Shown here piece after piece: positions 1 to 7,066 of a stretch of 27,120 nucleotides of DNA. Under the pieces are notes generated by a model, which saw only the letters and a program-made list of their open reading frames with translations, did no database searches and was not told the DNA's origin. The stretch is taken from contig URLO01000033.1 of assembly GCA_900548625.1 (NCBI GenBank), forward strand, positions 1 through 27,120, given 5' to 3'. The stretch comes from an uncultured Eubacteriales bacterium (lineage in GTDB: Bacteria; Bacillota; Clostridia; Oscillospirales; Oscillospiraceae). The translations under genes and the position numbers were made by a program. Position 1 is the stretch's first letter. Each line of letters begins with the position of its first letter.

Positions 1-1
1 C

Positions 2-67
2 TCGCTTACCCCTAATACCATTTTCAGCATTACCGGACGCGATTGGATTATTGAAGCGTTTAATTAG
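2..67 (+). CDS. C-terminal end of an unidentified CDS (partial)
   Basis: An open frame enters from the left edge and ends at a TAG at 65-67, leaving 21 residues that finish in RDWIIEAFN. The stretch is AT-richer than the rest of the window, as is the next small ORF. I do not recognise the family and the start lies outside the window. It may belong to the same accessory segment as the degraded gene to its right. Confidence 0.35.
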   Translation, partial: SLTPNTIFSITGRDWIIEAFN

Positions 68-125
68 GTTTTAGTATAAGGCCACTATTACAGATTGGGG
101 ACATTATAAACAAATTGTTGGTAGT

Positions 126-416
126 GTGAGTGCCTATACAGATACGACTCATTATACTTATCCCATTTTTGTTAGTCTGACTGCACATCACATGAAAAAA
201 GCAAATTATATACTTACTGGCCTTTATAGTCTGCCATCACTGGACGAATATTGTTCGTGGAACCTAACAGACATATTTGAGAAGCAACTGGTGTACAAAA
301 ATAGAGATTCTTTTGTATATGTATTGAACACATGCATTTTTGTGCTTGCGGATTATCAACCGACGTCCTTTTTTAGGCAACTTAGAGACCGGGGAAATCA
401 GTTTTTCATTGATTGA
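126..416 (+). CDS. small hypothetical protein, AT-rich, unrecognised
   Basis: This is a 96-codon frame starting at a GTG. The frame is open back to a TAG at 72-74, so the true start is uncertain, and no convincing Shine-Dalgarno sequence precedes the GTG. The product is rich in aromatic residues (many Tyr and Phe) and has no signal peptide, zinc motif or fold I recognise. Base composition is clearly more AT-rich than the C1 genes, which suggests acquired DNA. A strong hairpin followed by a T-run at 507-548 could terminate its transcript. It could also be a remnant rather than a working gene. Confidence 0.35.
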   Translation: MSAYTDTTHYTYPIFVSLTAHHMKKANYILTGLYSLPSLDEYCSWNLTDIFEKQLVYKNRDSFVYVLNTCIFVLADYQPTSFFRQLRDRGNQFFID

Positions 417-506
417 TGTTATGTGCAGAATAAATACCTCTTGCCGACTGCCAGCAAACCGTTGATATATCTGCGTTTTCTGAAATCCTATAATTACACT
501 CCGACC

Positions 507-548
507 AAATCCGGCTGAAATCTTCTGATTTCAGCCGGATTTTTCTTT
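507..548 (+). terminator. strong inverted repeat, likely terminator
   Basis: Perfect 16-bp arms (507-522 and 527-542) enclose a 4-base loop TTCT. On the plus strand the repeat runs into TTTTTCTTTC, so it is best as a plus-strand terminator for the small gene to the left. On the minus strand it covers the decayed end of the broken gene described next, whose stop TGA appears to lie within the stem. Confidence 0.7.
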
Positions 549-1263
549 CTCTTTGGAGCTTTTCGCATCCTCGAATTTCTGCTTGTATTCCTAGTCGAGC
601 GCTGCGGTATCCGCCGGAGCCGCCCTCGTGCCGTCCGGAGAAATCCAGCCGCGCACCGTTCAGCAGAACATAGCCCGTCTCGCTCCATTTGTATGTCCGC
701 CCAAAGTAGGCGAGTGCGGTCTTGTCATTCTCCTGCGGCATCGCGGTGCTGCTATCAGCAGAAAATTTTTCTTGACTTTTCTGCTCTGCGCTGCGTATAC
801 TGGTATCAGAAGAAGCGAACCCCCGCGGGCCGTTGCCGTTCCCGGCACTAGAGCCCTTTACTTTGGGGCTGGCTTCTTCTTTCATATTTCCGATGTTATA
901 GACCATGCTTCCACTTGCATTTCGCGCAGCGGAGATTGTCAGTTGATAGTACTTCCCATTGAAATCTTCAAAATACGCAGTGCGATACGCCCAGCCATCC
1001 GATGCCATCGCTCCATGCCGGCCGGCGCGGTCTGTTTTAACAGTGCCCTTTCGGTTTGAAATGCTGACAAGCTCGTCAATATGTGCAGCAGCATTGCCTT
1101 TCAGCTCATACGCAGCATCGCTCATAGTGCGTCCGTCATTCGTATACGGGCTGCTGAGTTTCCCAGCAGATGTCGCCGTGAGTACCAGCTCGTCGCCGTC
1201 ATAGCAGCCCTCGTATGCCTCGGCATACCGCTGTGCAAGTGCCCGCCAGCGTACCGGAAATCA
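520..1263 (-). pseudogene. broken phage/polymorphic-toxin-type protein (PBECR-like nuclease region plus conserved tail)
   Basis: The minus-strand frame is open from a TGA at about 1261-1263 and contains DELVSISNRKG, then DFNGKYYQLTISA, YNIGNMKEE and SIRSAEQKSQEKF. This layout resembles the phage Barnase-EndoU-ColicinE5/RelE-like (PBECR) nuclease domains found in MuF and large polyvalent phage/ICE proteins of gut Firmicutes. It is followed by a WSETGYVLLNGARLDFSGRHEGGSGGYR segment-type tail also common in such proteins. After GGYR the frame is lost: a different frame carries the plausible charged end EYKQKFEDAKSSKEKEKSG, interrupted by an in-frame TAG. The N-terminal part of the expected much longer protein is missing. 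I read it as a decayed fragment of a prophage or conjugative element. Family assignment is from memory of motif patterns, not a search. Confidence 0.55.
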
Positions 1264-1548
1264 TCGCGACCGCTCTCGTTACAATTGGGCATACTTATTG
1301 ATCCTGCTGCGCTTCCGGTTCAAATCTTTTGCACAGAACACGAAGCATATTCTGAAATTCCTCGCTGAATCCATTGCGTTCGTCCAGTAAAACCGCGCCA
1401 TATGCAATCAGCTGTGCCAGATCAAACACAACATTCTGCTTTCAGCGTACAAGCTGCACATCCTGCCTTCTCCGATCCTCCCGGATTCTTTTATTCGGCG
1501 TCCAAAAACGCTAACAGATTCCTGCTGAAAAGGAATCCTTTGTTTCGG
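1264..1548 (-). pseudogene. gene-poor stretch with one remnant coding segment
   Basis: No intact gene is visible. Within it, the minus-strand segment 1295-1441 is open and coding-like for 49 codons. It contains FDLAQLIAYGAVLLDERNGF and ends at a TAA, with a TGA immediately upstream and no start or ribosome binding site. It looks like the C-terminal remnant of a gene from the same decayed mobile segment. I do not recognise its family. Confidence 0.35.
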
Positions 1549-1603
1549 GCGGCGGTCGGCATTACAAATTGCTGACCGCCGCTCGTTTTGGCACAGCCAA
1601 AAC
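1549..1603. repeat. two tandem inverted repeats
   Basis: The first hairpin has 13-base arms (1549-1561 and 1570-1582, one G-T wobble) around an 8-base loop, followed by TCGTTTT on the plus strand. The second has perfect 8-base arms GTTTTGGC and GCCAAAAC at 1585-1603 around ACA. Together with the hairpin at 1609-1647 they form a cluster of three in the 100 bases beyond the end of the zinc-ribbon gene. Confidence 0.6.
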
Positions 1604-1608
1604 AAACA

Positions 1609-1654
1609 GCCCAAGGTTGGCAGGTCATTGACCTGCCGGCCTTGGGCTTTGTTT
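1609..1654. terminator. bidirectional terminator after the zinc-ribbon gene
   Basis: Outer arms GCCCAAGG and CCTTGGGC (1609-1647) and inner arms GGCAGGTCA and TGACCTGCC form one long hairpin with a two-base internal mismatch. T-rich tracts flank both sides: TTTGTTT at 1648-1654 on plus, TGTTTGTTTTGG on minus. It lies directly past the TAA at 1653-1655 of the minus-strand gene and probably ends the fhs-to-zinc-ribbon unit. Confidence 0.75.
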
Positions 1655-1973
1655 ATGGTTCCGTTTCCGGGGCGCTGCTTTCCAGAAGATTCTTTTCAAG
1701 CGCCTTTGCGCGCTCCAGCGCCGCATAGGGCACGTAAAGCTCGGTCTTCTGGAAGATCTCATTGATATACGCCGACGGGACCTGATTGCGCGGAAGGCAG
1801 ACCGGCACGATCTGCACCTCCGTCAAAAGCTCCGTCAGCGCCGCGTCCCACGGGGCAGAGAGACTCGTCAGGAAGCAGTAATCGTCCTCACGCGGCGCAC
1901 GCAGACGCGTTTTGCCGCAGTAGCCGCAGGTCGGCCCGTCGGAAAGAAGATGACAGTTTTCACAGTAGTACAT
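1653..1973 (-). CDS. zinc-ribbon protein with DUF2007-like (putative signal-transducing) domain
   Basis: The 106-residue product starts with a four-Cys zinc ribbon (C4, C7, C16, C19: YYCENCHLL then CGYCGK). It continues into a region (LTEVQIVPVCLPRNQVPSAYINEIF) that resembles the DUF2007 alpha/beta fold. In that fold a short hydrophobic strand and helix are followed by a region reading YVPYAALERAKALE. Soluble, no signal peptide. The start is supported by GAGGGGAGG about ten bases upstream. It is the last gene of the minus-strand run, 30 bases after the DUF1576 membrane protein, so the two are probably co-transcribed. Its role is unknown; DUF2007 proteins are only assumed to be signalling or adaptor proteins. 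Confidence 0.6.
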   Translation of the reverse strand: MYYCENCHLLSDGPTCGYCGKTRLRAPREDDYCFLTSLSAPWDAALTELLTEVQIVPVCLPRNQVPSAYINEIFQKTELYVPYAALERAKALEKNLLESSAPETEP

Positions 1974-2003
1974 GACGCGCAGCCTCCCCTCGCAAAATGC
2001 AGA

Positions 2004-3338
2004 TTATTTTCCGGTTTTCTGCTTCCGGTCCTCCTTTGTGCGGAAGAACATCTCCATGACGGGGATGAACAGGAAGCAGATCAGCGCAGCCGTAAAGCCG
2101 CCGTTATACAGCAGGAATCCGCCGTGCGTAAGCGGCACGCTCGTCACAAGGCCGTAGTGCAGGATGGCAAATACGAAGCCCGCCAGCCAGCCATAGCTGC
2201 CCGTGACAGGGCTCAGGCCGTTTGCAAAGCAGAGACCGATGACGATGGCCTGCGCATTGATGGCGGTCGTAAAATTCGTGCCAAGCGCCGCACAGAGCCC
2301 CTTGGTCGCAAAGGACGCCGCCACATAGCCGAGCATGATCGGCCAGACGTTGCCGGGGTGGCTGCCCTTGAAGCAGCAGCACACCATGCAGAACACGCAG
2401 CCGATCGTCGCCGCGTTCCAGTTCGCGCCGATCAGGTTGTAGTACAGCACGATGAACAGGCCGTAGATACCAAAATTCAAAATGCCCGTGCCGGCGCCGT
2501 ACTTCGCGCCGTAATCCACGCCGAAGCCGGAATCCTTGAGCAGTGCGCCATAGCGCTTGAAGCTGCCGCCGAGCAGCAGGCCAAGCACGATCGACAGCGC
2601 AAAGACCAGAATGCAGAAGACGTTTGTCGCAAGCCGGTATCCCTCGCCCGCGCCGACGCCAACGCCCTCGGGGAGCGTTCCGCCGAGCACGCGGTAGAGC
2701 ACCGCGCGCAGGAAAAACGCAACAAGGCCGATCGGCACCGCCGCCGAGTAAAGGTCATAGCCCTTGTGCATCTTCGGGCTGTGCGCCAGTCCTGCCGGCA
2801 AAATGAGGCCGATCAGGCAGCAGGCCGCCAGCGCCAGCAGCGCACCGAGCAGCGTGATACCGTGCGGCTCTGCACCGGGATAGCGGATGAGCAGGTCGGT
2901 CATCAGCGGTGCGATGCCCGTAGAGAACAGGAATACATTTCCCTGCGTGCAGGGATTGACCTTTCGCACGAGGCAGAAGATCAGCGTGCCCGCAAAGCAG
3001 AACCAGATGTTCAGCACCGTGATGCCCCAGAAGGCGAAGCCCGCCGTCAGGAAGAACGCCAGCACCGAAACGCCGTCCGGCTTGCTGCCGGGCAGAGAAT
3101 AGATCGCGGCGCAGATCGCGCAGATGATCGCCGCATTCAGGAACGTACCGGCAAGGCCGCCGTTGGCCGGGTCAAAATAGCTGTTTGCCGTCTGGTAGGG
3201 CAGGACGCACAGGCGCTTTACGCCCTCAAGCATCTGGCTGCGATCCGGCATCACCACCGCCGCGATCAGGCATGCCGCGGCAAAAAGCCAGAACCAGAGG
3301 CGAAGCGCCTGTTCCGGCTGCTTGAATTTTTCTTTCAT
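2004..3338 (-). CDS. DUF1576 family polytopic membrane protein
   Basis: The 444-residue protein is dominated by hydrophobic segments (about 10-12 predicted membrane spans from residue 15 to 430), with a short basic tail at each end. The motifs YFDPANGGLAGTFLNA near residue 55 and NGLSPVTGSYGWLAGF near residue 380 match the DUF1576 family as I recall it, which is widespread in Clostridia and has no proven function. Some distantly transporter-like features (glycine/asparagine-rich breaks in the helices) suggest a permease, but the substrate is unknown. The start follows GAGAGGAGC. It sits just past the terminator of the fhs-fchA-folD unit with no room for its own promoter in the 60-base gap. 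It is therefore either read through or started from a promoter inside folD. Confidence 0.75.
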   Translation of the reverse strand: MKEKFKQPEQALRLWFWLFAAACLIAAVVMPDRSQMLEGVKRLCVLPYQTANSYFDPANGGLAGTFLNAAIICAICAAIYSLPGSKPDGVSVLAFFLTAGFAFWGITVLNIWFCFAGTLIFCLVRKVNPCTQGNVFLFSTGIAPLMTDLLIRYPGAEPHGITLLGALLALAACCLIGLILPAGLAHSPKMHKGYDLYSAAVPIGLVAFFLRAVLYRVLGGTLPEGVGVGAGEGYRLATNVFCILVFALSIVLGLLLGGSFKRYGALLKDSGFGVDYGAKYGAGTGILNFGIYGLFIVLYYNLIGANWNAATIGCVFCMVCCCFKGSHPGNVWPIMLGYVAASFATKGLCAALGTNFTTAINAQAIVIGLCFANGLSPVTGSYGWLAGFVFAILHYGLVTSVPLTHGGFLLYNGGFTAALICFLFIPVMEMFFRTKEDRKQKTGK

Positions 3339-3360
3339 GAAGTCAGCTCCTCTCTTTCAG

Positions 3361-3394
3361 AAACACCGCCGCCGTAATCCTGGCGGCGGTGTTT
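3361..3394 (-). terminator. terminator after folD
   Basis: Arms AAACACCGCCGCC and GGCGGCGGTGTTT (13 bp, perfect) enclose an 8-base loop. In the minus direction the hairpin is followed by TTTCTGAAAG, a weak T-run, so termination may be partial. Partial termination would leave some transcript for the DUF1576 gene that begins 23 bases further on. Confidence 0.7.
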
Positions 3395-3400
3395 GTCAGC

Positions 3401-4279
3401 TTACAGCGTGCGCTCGGCTGCCTCGACCACGTGGCCGATAAGCACGGACGTCGTGACGGAGCCGACGCCGCCGGGAACCGGCGTGATGGCCTCAACGATG
3501 GGCTCGACCTCGGAGAAGACGGCGTCGCCGGCGATGGCGCCCTTGCCGCCCTTGGAGTTGACCTTCTCGGGATCCCAGTTGATGGAGACGTCAATGACGA
3601 TCTGGCCGGGAGCCACATATTCCTTTGTCAGGCTGTTCAGAACGCCTGCGGCGGAAACCAGAATGTCGGCCTTGCGCGCAATGCCGGCCACGTCCACAGT
3701 CTTGGTGTGGCAGACGGTGACGGTGGCGTTCTTGGCCATGAGCATCATCGCAGCGGGCTTGCCGACGACGAGCGAACGGCCGATCACAACGGCGTTCTTG
3801 CCCTTGCAGTCAATGCCGTAGAAATCCAGAATTTCCATGCAGGCCTGCGGCGTGCAGGGTGCAAAGCCCAGCTTCTTGCCGGTGAAAACGCCGGAGTTGG
3901 AAAGGTCGGTCATGCAGTCGACGTCCTTCGCGGCGGCCAGATGATTGCAGATCTCGTCCTGATCGGCCTTGAGATGCTTCGGCAGCGGGCGGAACATCAG
4001 GCAGCCGTGGATGGAATCATCGGCATTGATGGCCTCGATCTGCGCAATGAGCGCTTCCTTGGTAACGTCCTCGGGCAGGACAAACTTCACGACCTCGACG
4101 CCGATCAGCTCTGCGCGGGCAGTCGCGCCCTTTTCGTAGGACAGGTCGGACGGGTTCTCGCCGCAGCGGACGATCGCCAGCTTCGGGCTGACGCCCTTTT
4201 CCTTCAGAGCCGCAACGCGAGCCTGGAGCTTTTCGTTCATCGCGGCGGTAACTTCCTTACCAAGCAGCAGTTTTGCCAT
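3401..4279 (-). CDS. folD: FolD-type methylene-THF dehydrogenase (cyclohydrolase residues lost)
   Basis: This 292-residue, cytosolic FolD homologue oxidises or reduces 5,10-methylene-THF / 5,10-methenyl-THF in the methyl branch. The Rossmann part (VVIGRSLVVGKPAAM near residue 165) and the C-terminal TPVPGGVGSVTTSVL are well conserved. In typical bifunctional FolD the cyclohydrolase site uses Lys (YVxxK), Gln (VQLPLP) and Asp (KDVDG). Here the Tyr is at 48, but the residue four positions later is Ala52 (SYEKGATARAE). The Gln position is Phe96 (LMFRPLP). Asp is kept in KDVDCM near 119-121. The enzyme is therefore probably dehydrogenase-only, with the neighbouring FchA supplying the cyclohydrolase step. 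It follows fchA by 17 bases with AAGGAGA before the ATG, and ends in a terminator. Confidence 0.93.
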   Translation of the reverse strand: MAKLLLGKEVTAAMNEKLQARVAALKEKGVSPKLAIVRCGENPSDLSYEKGATARAELIGVEVVKFVLPEDVTKEALIAQIEAINADDSIHGCLMFRPLPKHLKADQDEICNHLAAAKDVDCMTDLSNSGVFTGKKLGFAPCTPQACMEILDFYGIDCKGKNAVVIGRSLVVGKPAAMMLMAKNATVTVCHTKTVDVAGIARKADILVSAAGVLNSLTKEYVAPGQIVIDVSINWDPEKVNSKGGKGAIAGDAVFSEVEPIVEAITPVPGGVGSVTTSVLIGHVVEAAERTL

Positions 4280-4296
4280 AATTCTCTATCTCCTTC

Positions 4297-4917
4297 TTAT
4301 TTAAAGAATCCGGCCTTGACGGTCTCGAAGATCTCGTCGGCCAGCTTGCCGTATTTGTCCAGCATACCAAGGCACTTGGCGTTCATTTCCTCCGCGACGG
4401 CGCGGTTCTGGAGCGTCTTGGTGTTGATGAACACATTGAGAGACGCCGCCTGAAGCGCAGACTTCACGATCGCAGCGCCGCAGCCTGCGTCGGAAACGGC
4501 AAGGCGAGAGCCCTTCGCCGCGAACACGGCGATGGCGTCGAGCGACTCACAGCACAGCTCCATGATGTGCATCGGAACCTGACATGCCGTGATGGTGGCC
4601 TTTTCCATGATCTCCGGGCGGCTGGGATCGTCCTTCGGAATGCCGTAGGCCTTTGCCAGCGGGACAAAGCCCTCCGCATCGGCAGGAACCTGATCGAGCA
4701 GTTCGTTTTGCAGGGCATCGCACTTTGCCTTGAGGGCAACAATCTCCGCTTCCACGTCGGCATACTTCTTCTTGCCAACGGTCAGCGAGCCGACCATATT
4801 GCCGAGCGCCGTGCCAAGTGCCGCGACCAGCGCAGACGCGCCGCCGCCGCCGGGTGCCGGCTCGCTGGAGGCCAGAACCTCCACGAATTCACGGCAGGAT
4901 TTTGTCGTCATATCCAT
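4297..4917 (-). CDS. fchA: methenyl-THF cyclohydrolase, cyclodeaminase/cyclohydrolase family (FchA)
   Basis: The 206-residue all-helical protein carries the family signature near the N-terminus (SSEPAPGGGGASALVAALG, residues 17-35) and the TVGKKKYADVEAE segment typical of the formimino-THF cyclodeaminase superfamily. In acetogens the stand-alone member FchA interconverts 10-formyl-THF and 5,10-methenyl-THF. Its position between fhs and folD, in pathway order, supports that role over histidine-degradation cyclodeaminase. Start: TAGGAGAAAAGCT precedes the ATG at 4915-4917; an ATG two codons later is possible. Length is normal for the family. It matters more than usual here because the adjacent FolD lacks key cyclohydrolase residues. 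Confidence 0.92.
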   Translation of the reverse strand: MDMTTKSCREFVEVLASSEPAPGGGGASALVAALGTALGNMVGSLTVGKKKYADVEAEIVALKAKCDALQNELLDQVPADAEGFVPLAKAYGIPKDDPSRPEIMEKATITACQVPMHIMELCCESLDAIAVFAAKGSRLAVSDAGCGAAIVKSALQAASLNVFINTKTLQNRAVAEEMNAKCLGMLDKYGKLADEIFETVKAGFFK

Positions 4918-4941
4918 AGCTTTTCTCCTAATCTATAAAGA

Positions 4942-4965
4942 GAGGCGGCGGATATCCGCCGCCTC
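4942..4965. repeat. perfect 24-base palindrome between fhs and fchA
   Basis: GAGGCGGCGGATATCCGCCGCCTC is fully self-complementary. It lies in the 76-base gap between the fhs stop and the fchA start. No T-run follows in the minus direction, so it is more likely an RNA-stability or processing hairpin that sets relative levels of fhs and fchA than a full terminator. Confidence 0.55.
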
Positions 4966-4993
4966 CCGGTTGGGTGTTGATTCGATTTTCCGA

Positions 4994-6802
4994 TTAGAAC
5001 AGGCCGCTGACCTTGCCGGTCTCGGTGTCGCCGTCGACACGGCGGTAAGCCGGGTTCGCAGCGGTACCGGGCATCATGGAGATGGTGCCGGCCATCGGGC
5101 AGAGGAACTTCGCGCCGCCGTACTCCAGGATGTCACGGATGGCGAGTCTCCAGCCGGTGGGAACGCCCTTCTTGGTCGGGTCGTCGGACAGGGACAGGTG
5201 GGTCTTGACCATCATGGTGCAGTAATCCTTGTACTTCGGATCGGTCTCGAAGCGCTCGGCCTTCTGGATCGCCAGAGGTGCCCAGTCGACGCCGTCGGCG
5301 CCGTAGACTTCCTTGGCGATCAGCTCAACGCGCTGACGCAGCGGCATGTCGAGCTCGTACAGGAACTTGACGTTGACGGGATCCTCGCAGGCCTCAACAA
5401 CGGTCTGAGCCAGCTCGATCGCGCCCTCGCCGCCGAAGCGCCAGTGGTTGGACTCAGCGCAGCGGACACCATGCTCCTTGCAGAGCTTCTTTAGCAGAGC
5501 GATCTCGGCGTCGGTGTCGGTGTAGAAGCGGTTGATGCAGACGACCGGGTTGATGCCGGACTTCTTGATGGTGTTGACATGGTGGAACAGGTTGCAGGTG
5601 CCCTTTTCCAGCAGTTCGAGGTTCTCCTCGGTGTACTCCTTGGGCAGGGGTGCGCCCGGAGTGACCTTCGGGCCGCCGCCGTGCATCTTGAGCGCGCGGA
5701 CGGTCGCAACCAGAACGGAGACGTTCGGGGTCAGGCCGGAAAGACGGGTCTTGACGTTCCAGAACTTTTCAAAGCCGATGTCGGCAGCGAAGCCGGACTC
5801 GGTGACGTGGTAGTCAAAGAGCTTCAGAGCCAGACGGTCAGCGATGACAGAGGACTGGCCGATGGCGATGTTGGCAAACGGGCCGGCATGGACGAGAACC
5901 GGCTGATGCTCGACGGTGTAGCACATGGTGGGGTTGATGGTGTTGCGCATCCATGCGGTCATGGCGCCGGCAACCTCGAGATCGTCACAGGTGACGGGCT
6001 CGCCGCTGCGGGAGTAAGCCACAACGATCTTGCCGATGCGCTCACGCAGATCCTTAAGATCGCGGGCAACAGCGAGGATGGCCATCAGCTCGGAGCCGAC
6101 AGCGATGCCGAACTTGGACTCCATCAGGTAGCCGTCCAGACGGCCGCCGATGCCCATGATGATGTTGCGAAGGCCCTGTGCGCAGAAGTCCATGACCCAG
6201 CCCATCTCGACACGCTTGGGGTCGATGTCGAGGCGCTTGAGGCCCTTCTTTGCCAGCCATTCGTCGTTATTATTACGCTCATGCTGCATACGCGCATTCA
6301 GGGCGACCATCGCCAGGTTGTGCGCGTTCATAATATCGTTGATGTCGCCGGTCAGGCCGAGGGAGAATTCGGTCATCGGCATCAGAAGTGCGTTGCCGCC
6401 GCCGGCAGCAGTGCCCTTGACGTTCATGGTCGGGCCGCCGGAGGGCTGACGCAGAGCGCCGCCAACGTTCTTGCCGATCTTGCCGAGGCCTTCGATCAGG
6501 CCGAGGGAAACAGTGGACTTGCCTTCGCCGAACGGAGTCGGGGTGATCGCGGTGACCTCGATGAACTTGCCGTCGGGCTTGTCCTTCAGACGCTTCATGA
6601 CCTTGATGAAGTCGATCTTCGGCGTCTTGCCGTAGGGGATGATCTCCTCGGGCAGCAGGCCGAGCTTTTCACGGAAATAATCGACCGAGGGAAGATTTCT
6701 TTCCGCTTCCTCAGCGATCTGCCAGTCCTTGTACACAGTCGGGTCGAGCGTGACGTGACCGTCCTCATGCACGTACTTGCCATCAACGAAATTGATTGCC
6801 AT
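4994..6802 (-). CDS. fhs: formate-tetrahydrofolate ligase (formyl-THF synthetase)
   Basis: The 602-residue protein catalyses ATP-dependent formation of 10-formyl-THF from formate, the entry step of the methyl branch. The ATP-binding loop TPTPFGEGKST is at residues 87-97, followed by the conserved GGALRQPSGGPTMNVKG and the GDINDIMNAHNL region. HAGPFANIAIG and the C-terminal ICTM-equivalent DYCTMMVKTHLSLSDDP are also present. I chose ATG at 6800-6802 because AAGGAGGAACTACATC lies directly upstream. The frame remains open for 34 more codons to a TTG inside the 5' leader, but that part is not conserved in type and overlaps the leader structures. First gene of the fhs-fchA-folD unit, with a clear promoter and a leader of about 125 bases. 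Confidence 0.97.
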   Translation of the reverse strand: MAINFVDGKYVHEDGHVTLDPTVYKDWQIAEEAERNLPSVDYFREKLGLLPEEIIPYGKTPKIDFIKVMKRLKDKPDGKFIEVTAITPTPFGEGKSTVSLGLIEGLGKIGKNVGGALRQPSGGPTMNVKGTAAGGGNALLMPMTEFSLGLTGDINDIMNAHNLAMVALNARMQHERNNNDEWLAKKGLKRLDIDPKRVEMGWVMDFCAQGLRNIIMGIGGRLDGYLMESKFGIAVGSELMAILAVARDLKDLRERIGKIVVAYSRSGEPVTCDDLEVAGAMTAWMRNTINPTMCYTVEHQPVLVHAGPFANIAIGQSSVIADRLALKLFDYHVTESGFAADIGFEKFWNVKTRLSGLTPNVSVLVATVRALKMHGGGPKVTPGAPLPKEYTEENLELLEKGTCNLFHHVNTIKKSGINPVVCINRFYTDTDAEIALLKKLCKEHGVRCAESNHWRFGGEGAIELAQTVVEACEDPVNVKFLYELDMPLRQRVELIAKEVYGADGVDWAPLAIQKAERFETDPKYKDYCTMMVKTHLSLSDDPTKKGVPTGWRLAIRDILEYGGAKFLCPMAGTISMMPGTAANPAYRRVDGDTETGKVSGLF

Positions 6803-6926
6803 GATGTAGTTCCTCCTTAAAAGGTTCCGCCGAGGCCTTAACATCCTCGGGGGAAGTTCATAATCAGCGCCGCGCTTCCAAAATCCACGTACCTCAGCGC
6901 TCAAATCGATAATTTTTTATCGGTTC
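6803..6926 (-). promoter_or_regulatory. structured 5' leader of fhs
   Basis: The predicted transcript start is near 6926, giving about 124 bases of leader. It contains three local structures. The first is a 16-base inverted repeat at its 5' end, listed separately. The second is CCGAGG-N9-CCTCGG around 6828-6848. The third is ACCTTTTAAGGAGG next to the start codon, where CCTT can pair with AAGG of the ribosome binding site. I could not match it to the THF riboswitch or another class I know. Translation control is possible. Confidence 0.4.
6907..6922. promoter_or_regulatory. inverted repeat CGATA-N6-TATCG, candidate operator (fhs)
   Basis: The 16-base element has perfect 5-base arms CGATA and TATCG around six A/T bases. 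It starts ten bases downstream of the fhs -10 hexamer, i.e. at the transcript start. The same arms and the same spacing occur at the metF promoter (20246-20261), which makes a shared protein-binding site more likely than a chance hairpin. Confidence 0.55.
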
Positions 6927-6932
6927 AGCCAT

Positions 6933-6961
6933 AGCATACCACCATCTTTCACAGAAGTCAA
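6933..6961 (-). promoter_or_regulatory. sigma-A-type promoter of fhs-fchA-folD
   Basis: On the minus strand the -35 hexamer is TTGACT (6956-6961) and the -10 hexamer TATGCT (6933-6938), separated by 17 bases. The predicted start is near 6926. Confidence 0.75.
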
Positions 6962-7026
6962 TGCCGAAAAATCAATTCGTCATTCTGCACGGAAATCACC
7001 ATCCTTGTTTGGTAGAAACAGCGATT

Positions 7027-7056
7027 GCCCGCCTGCATCCTGTGATGCAGGCGGGC
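7027..7056 (-). terminator. hairpin after the trigger-factor gene
   Basis: Perfect 13-base arms GCCCGCCTGCATC and GATGCAGGCGGGC enclose CCTGT-type loop bases (7027-7056). It begins 11 bases past the stop of the minus-strand gene and just upstream of the fhs promoter. The minus-strand T-run is poor (CAATCGCTGTTTC), so it may terminate weakly or act as an RNA end stabiliser. Confidence 0.6.
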
Positions 7057-7066
7057 AAGGTTCCCT

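Noticed and set aside
4994..6802. Adenylosuccinate- or septum-type P-loop protein
   Set aside because: The whole length matches formyl-THF synthetase motifs, and the neighbours fchA and folD confirm it.
6803..6904. N-terminal extension of Fhs by 34 residues
   Set aside because: It begins at TTG without a ribosome binding site, overlaps the leader, and the internal ATG has an ideal AAGGAGG.
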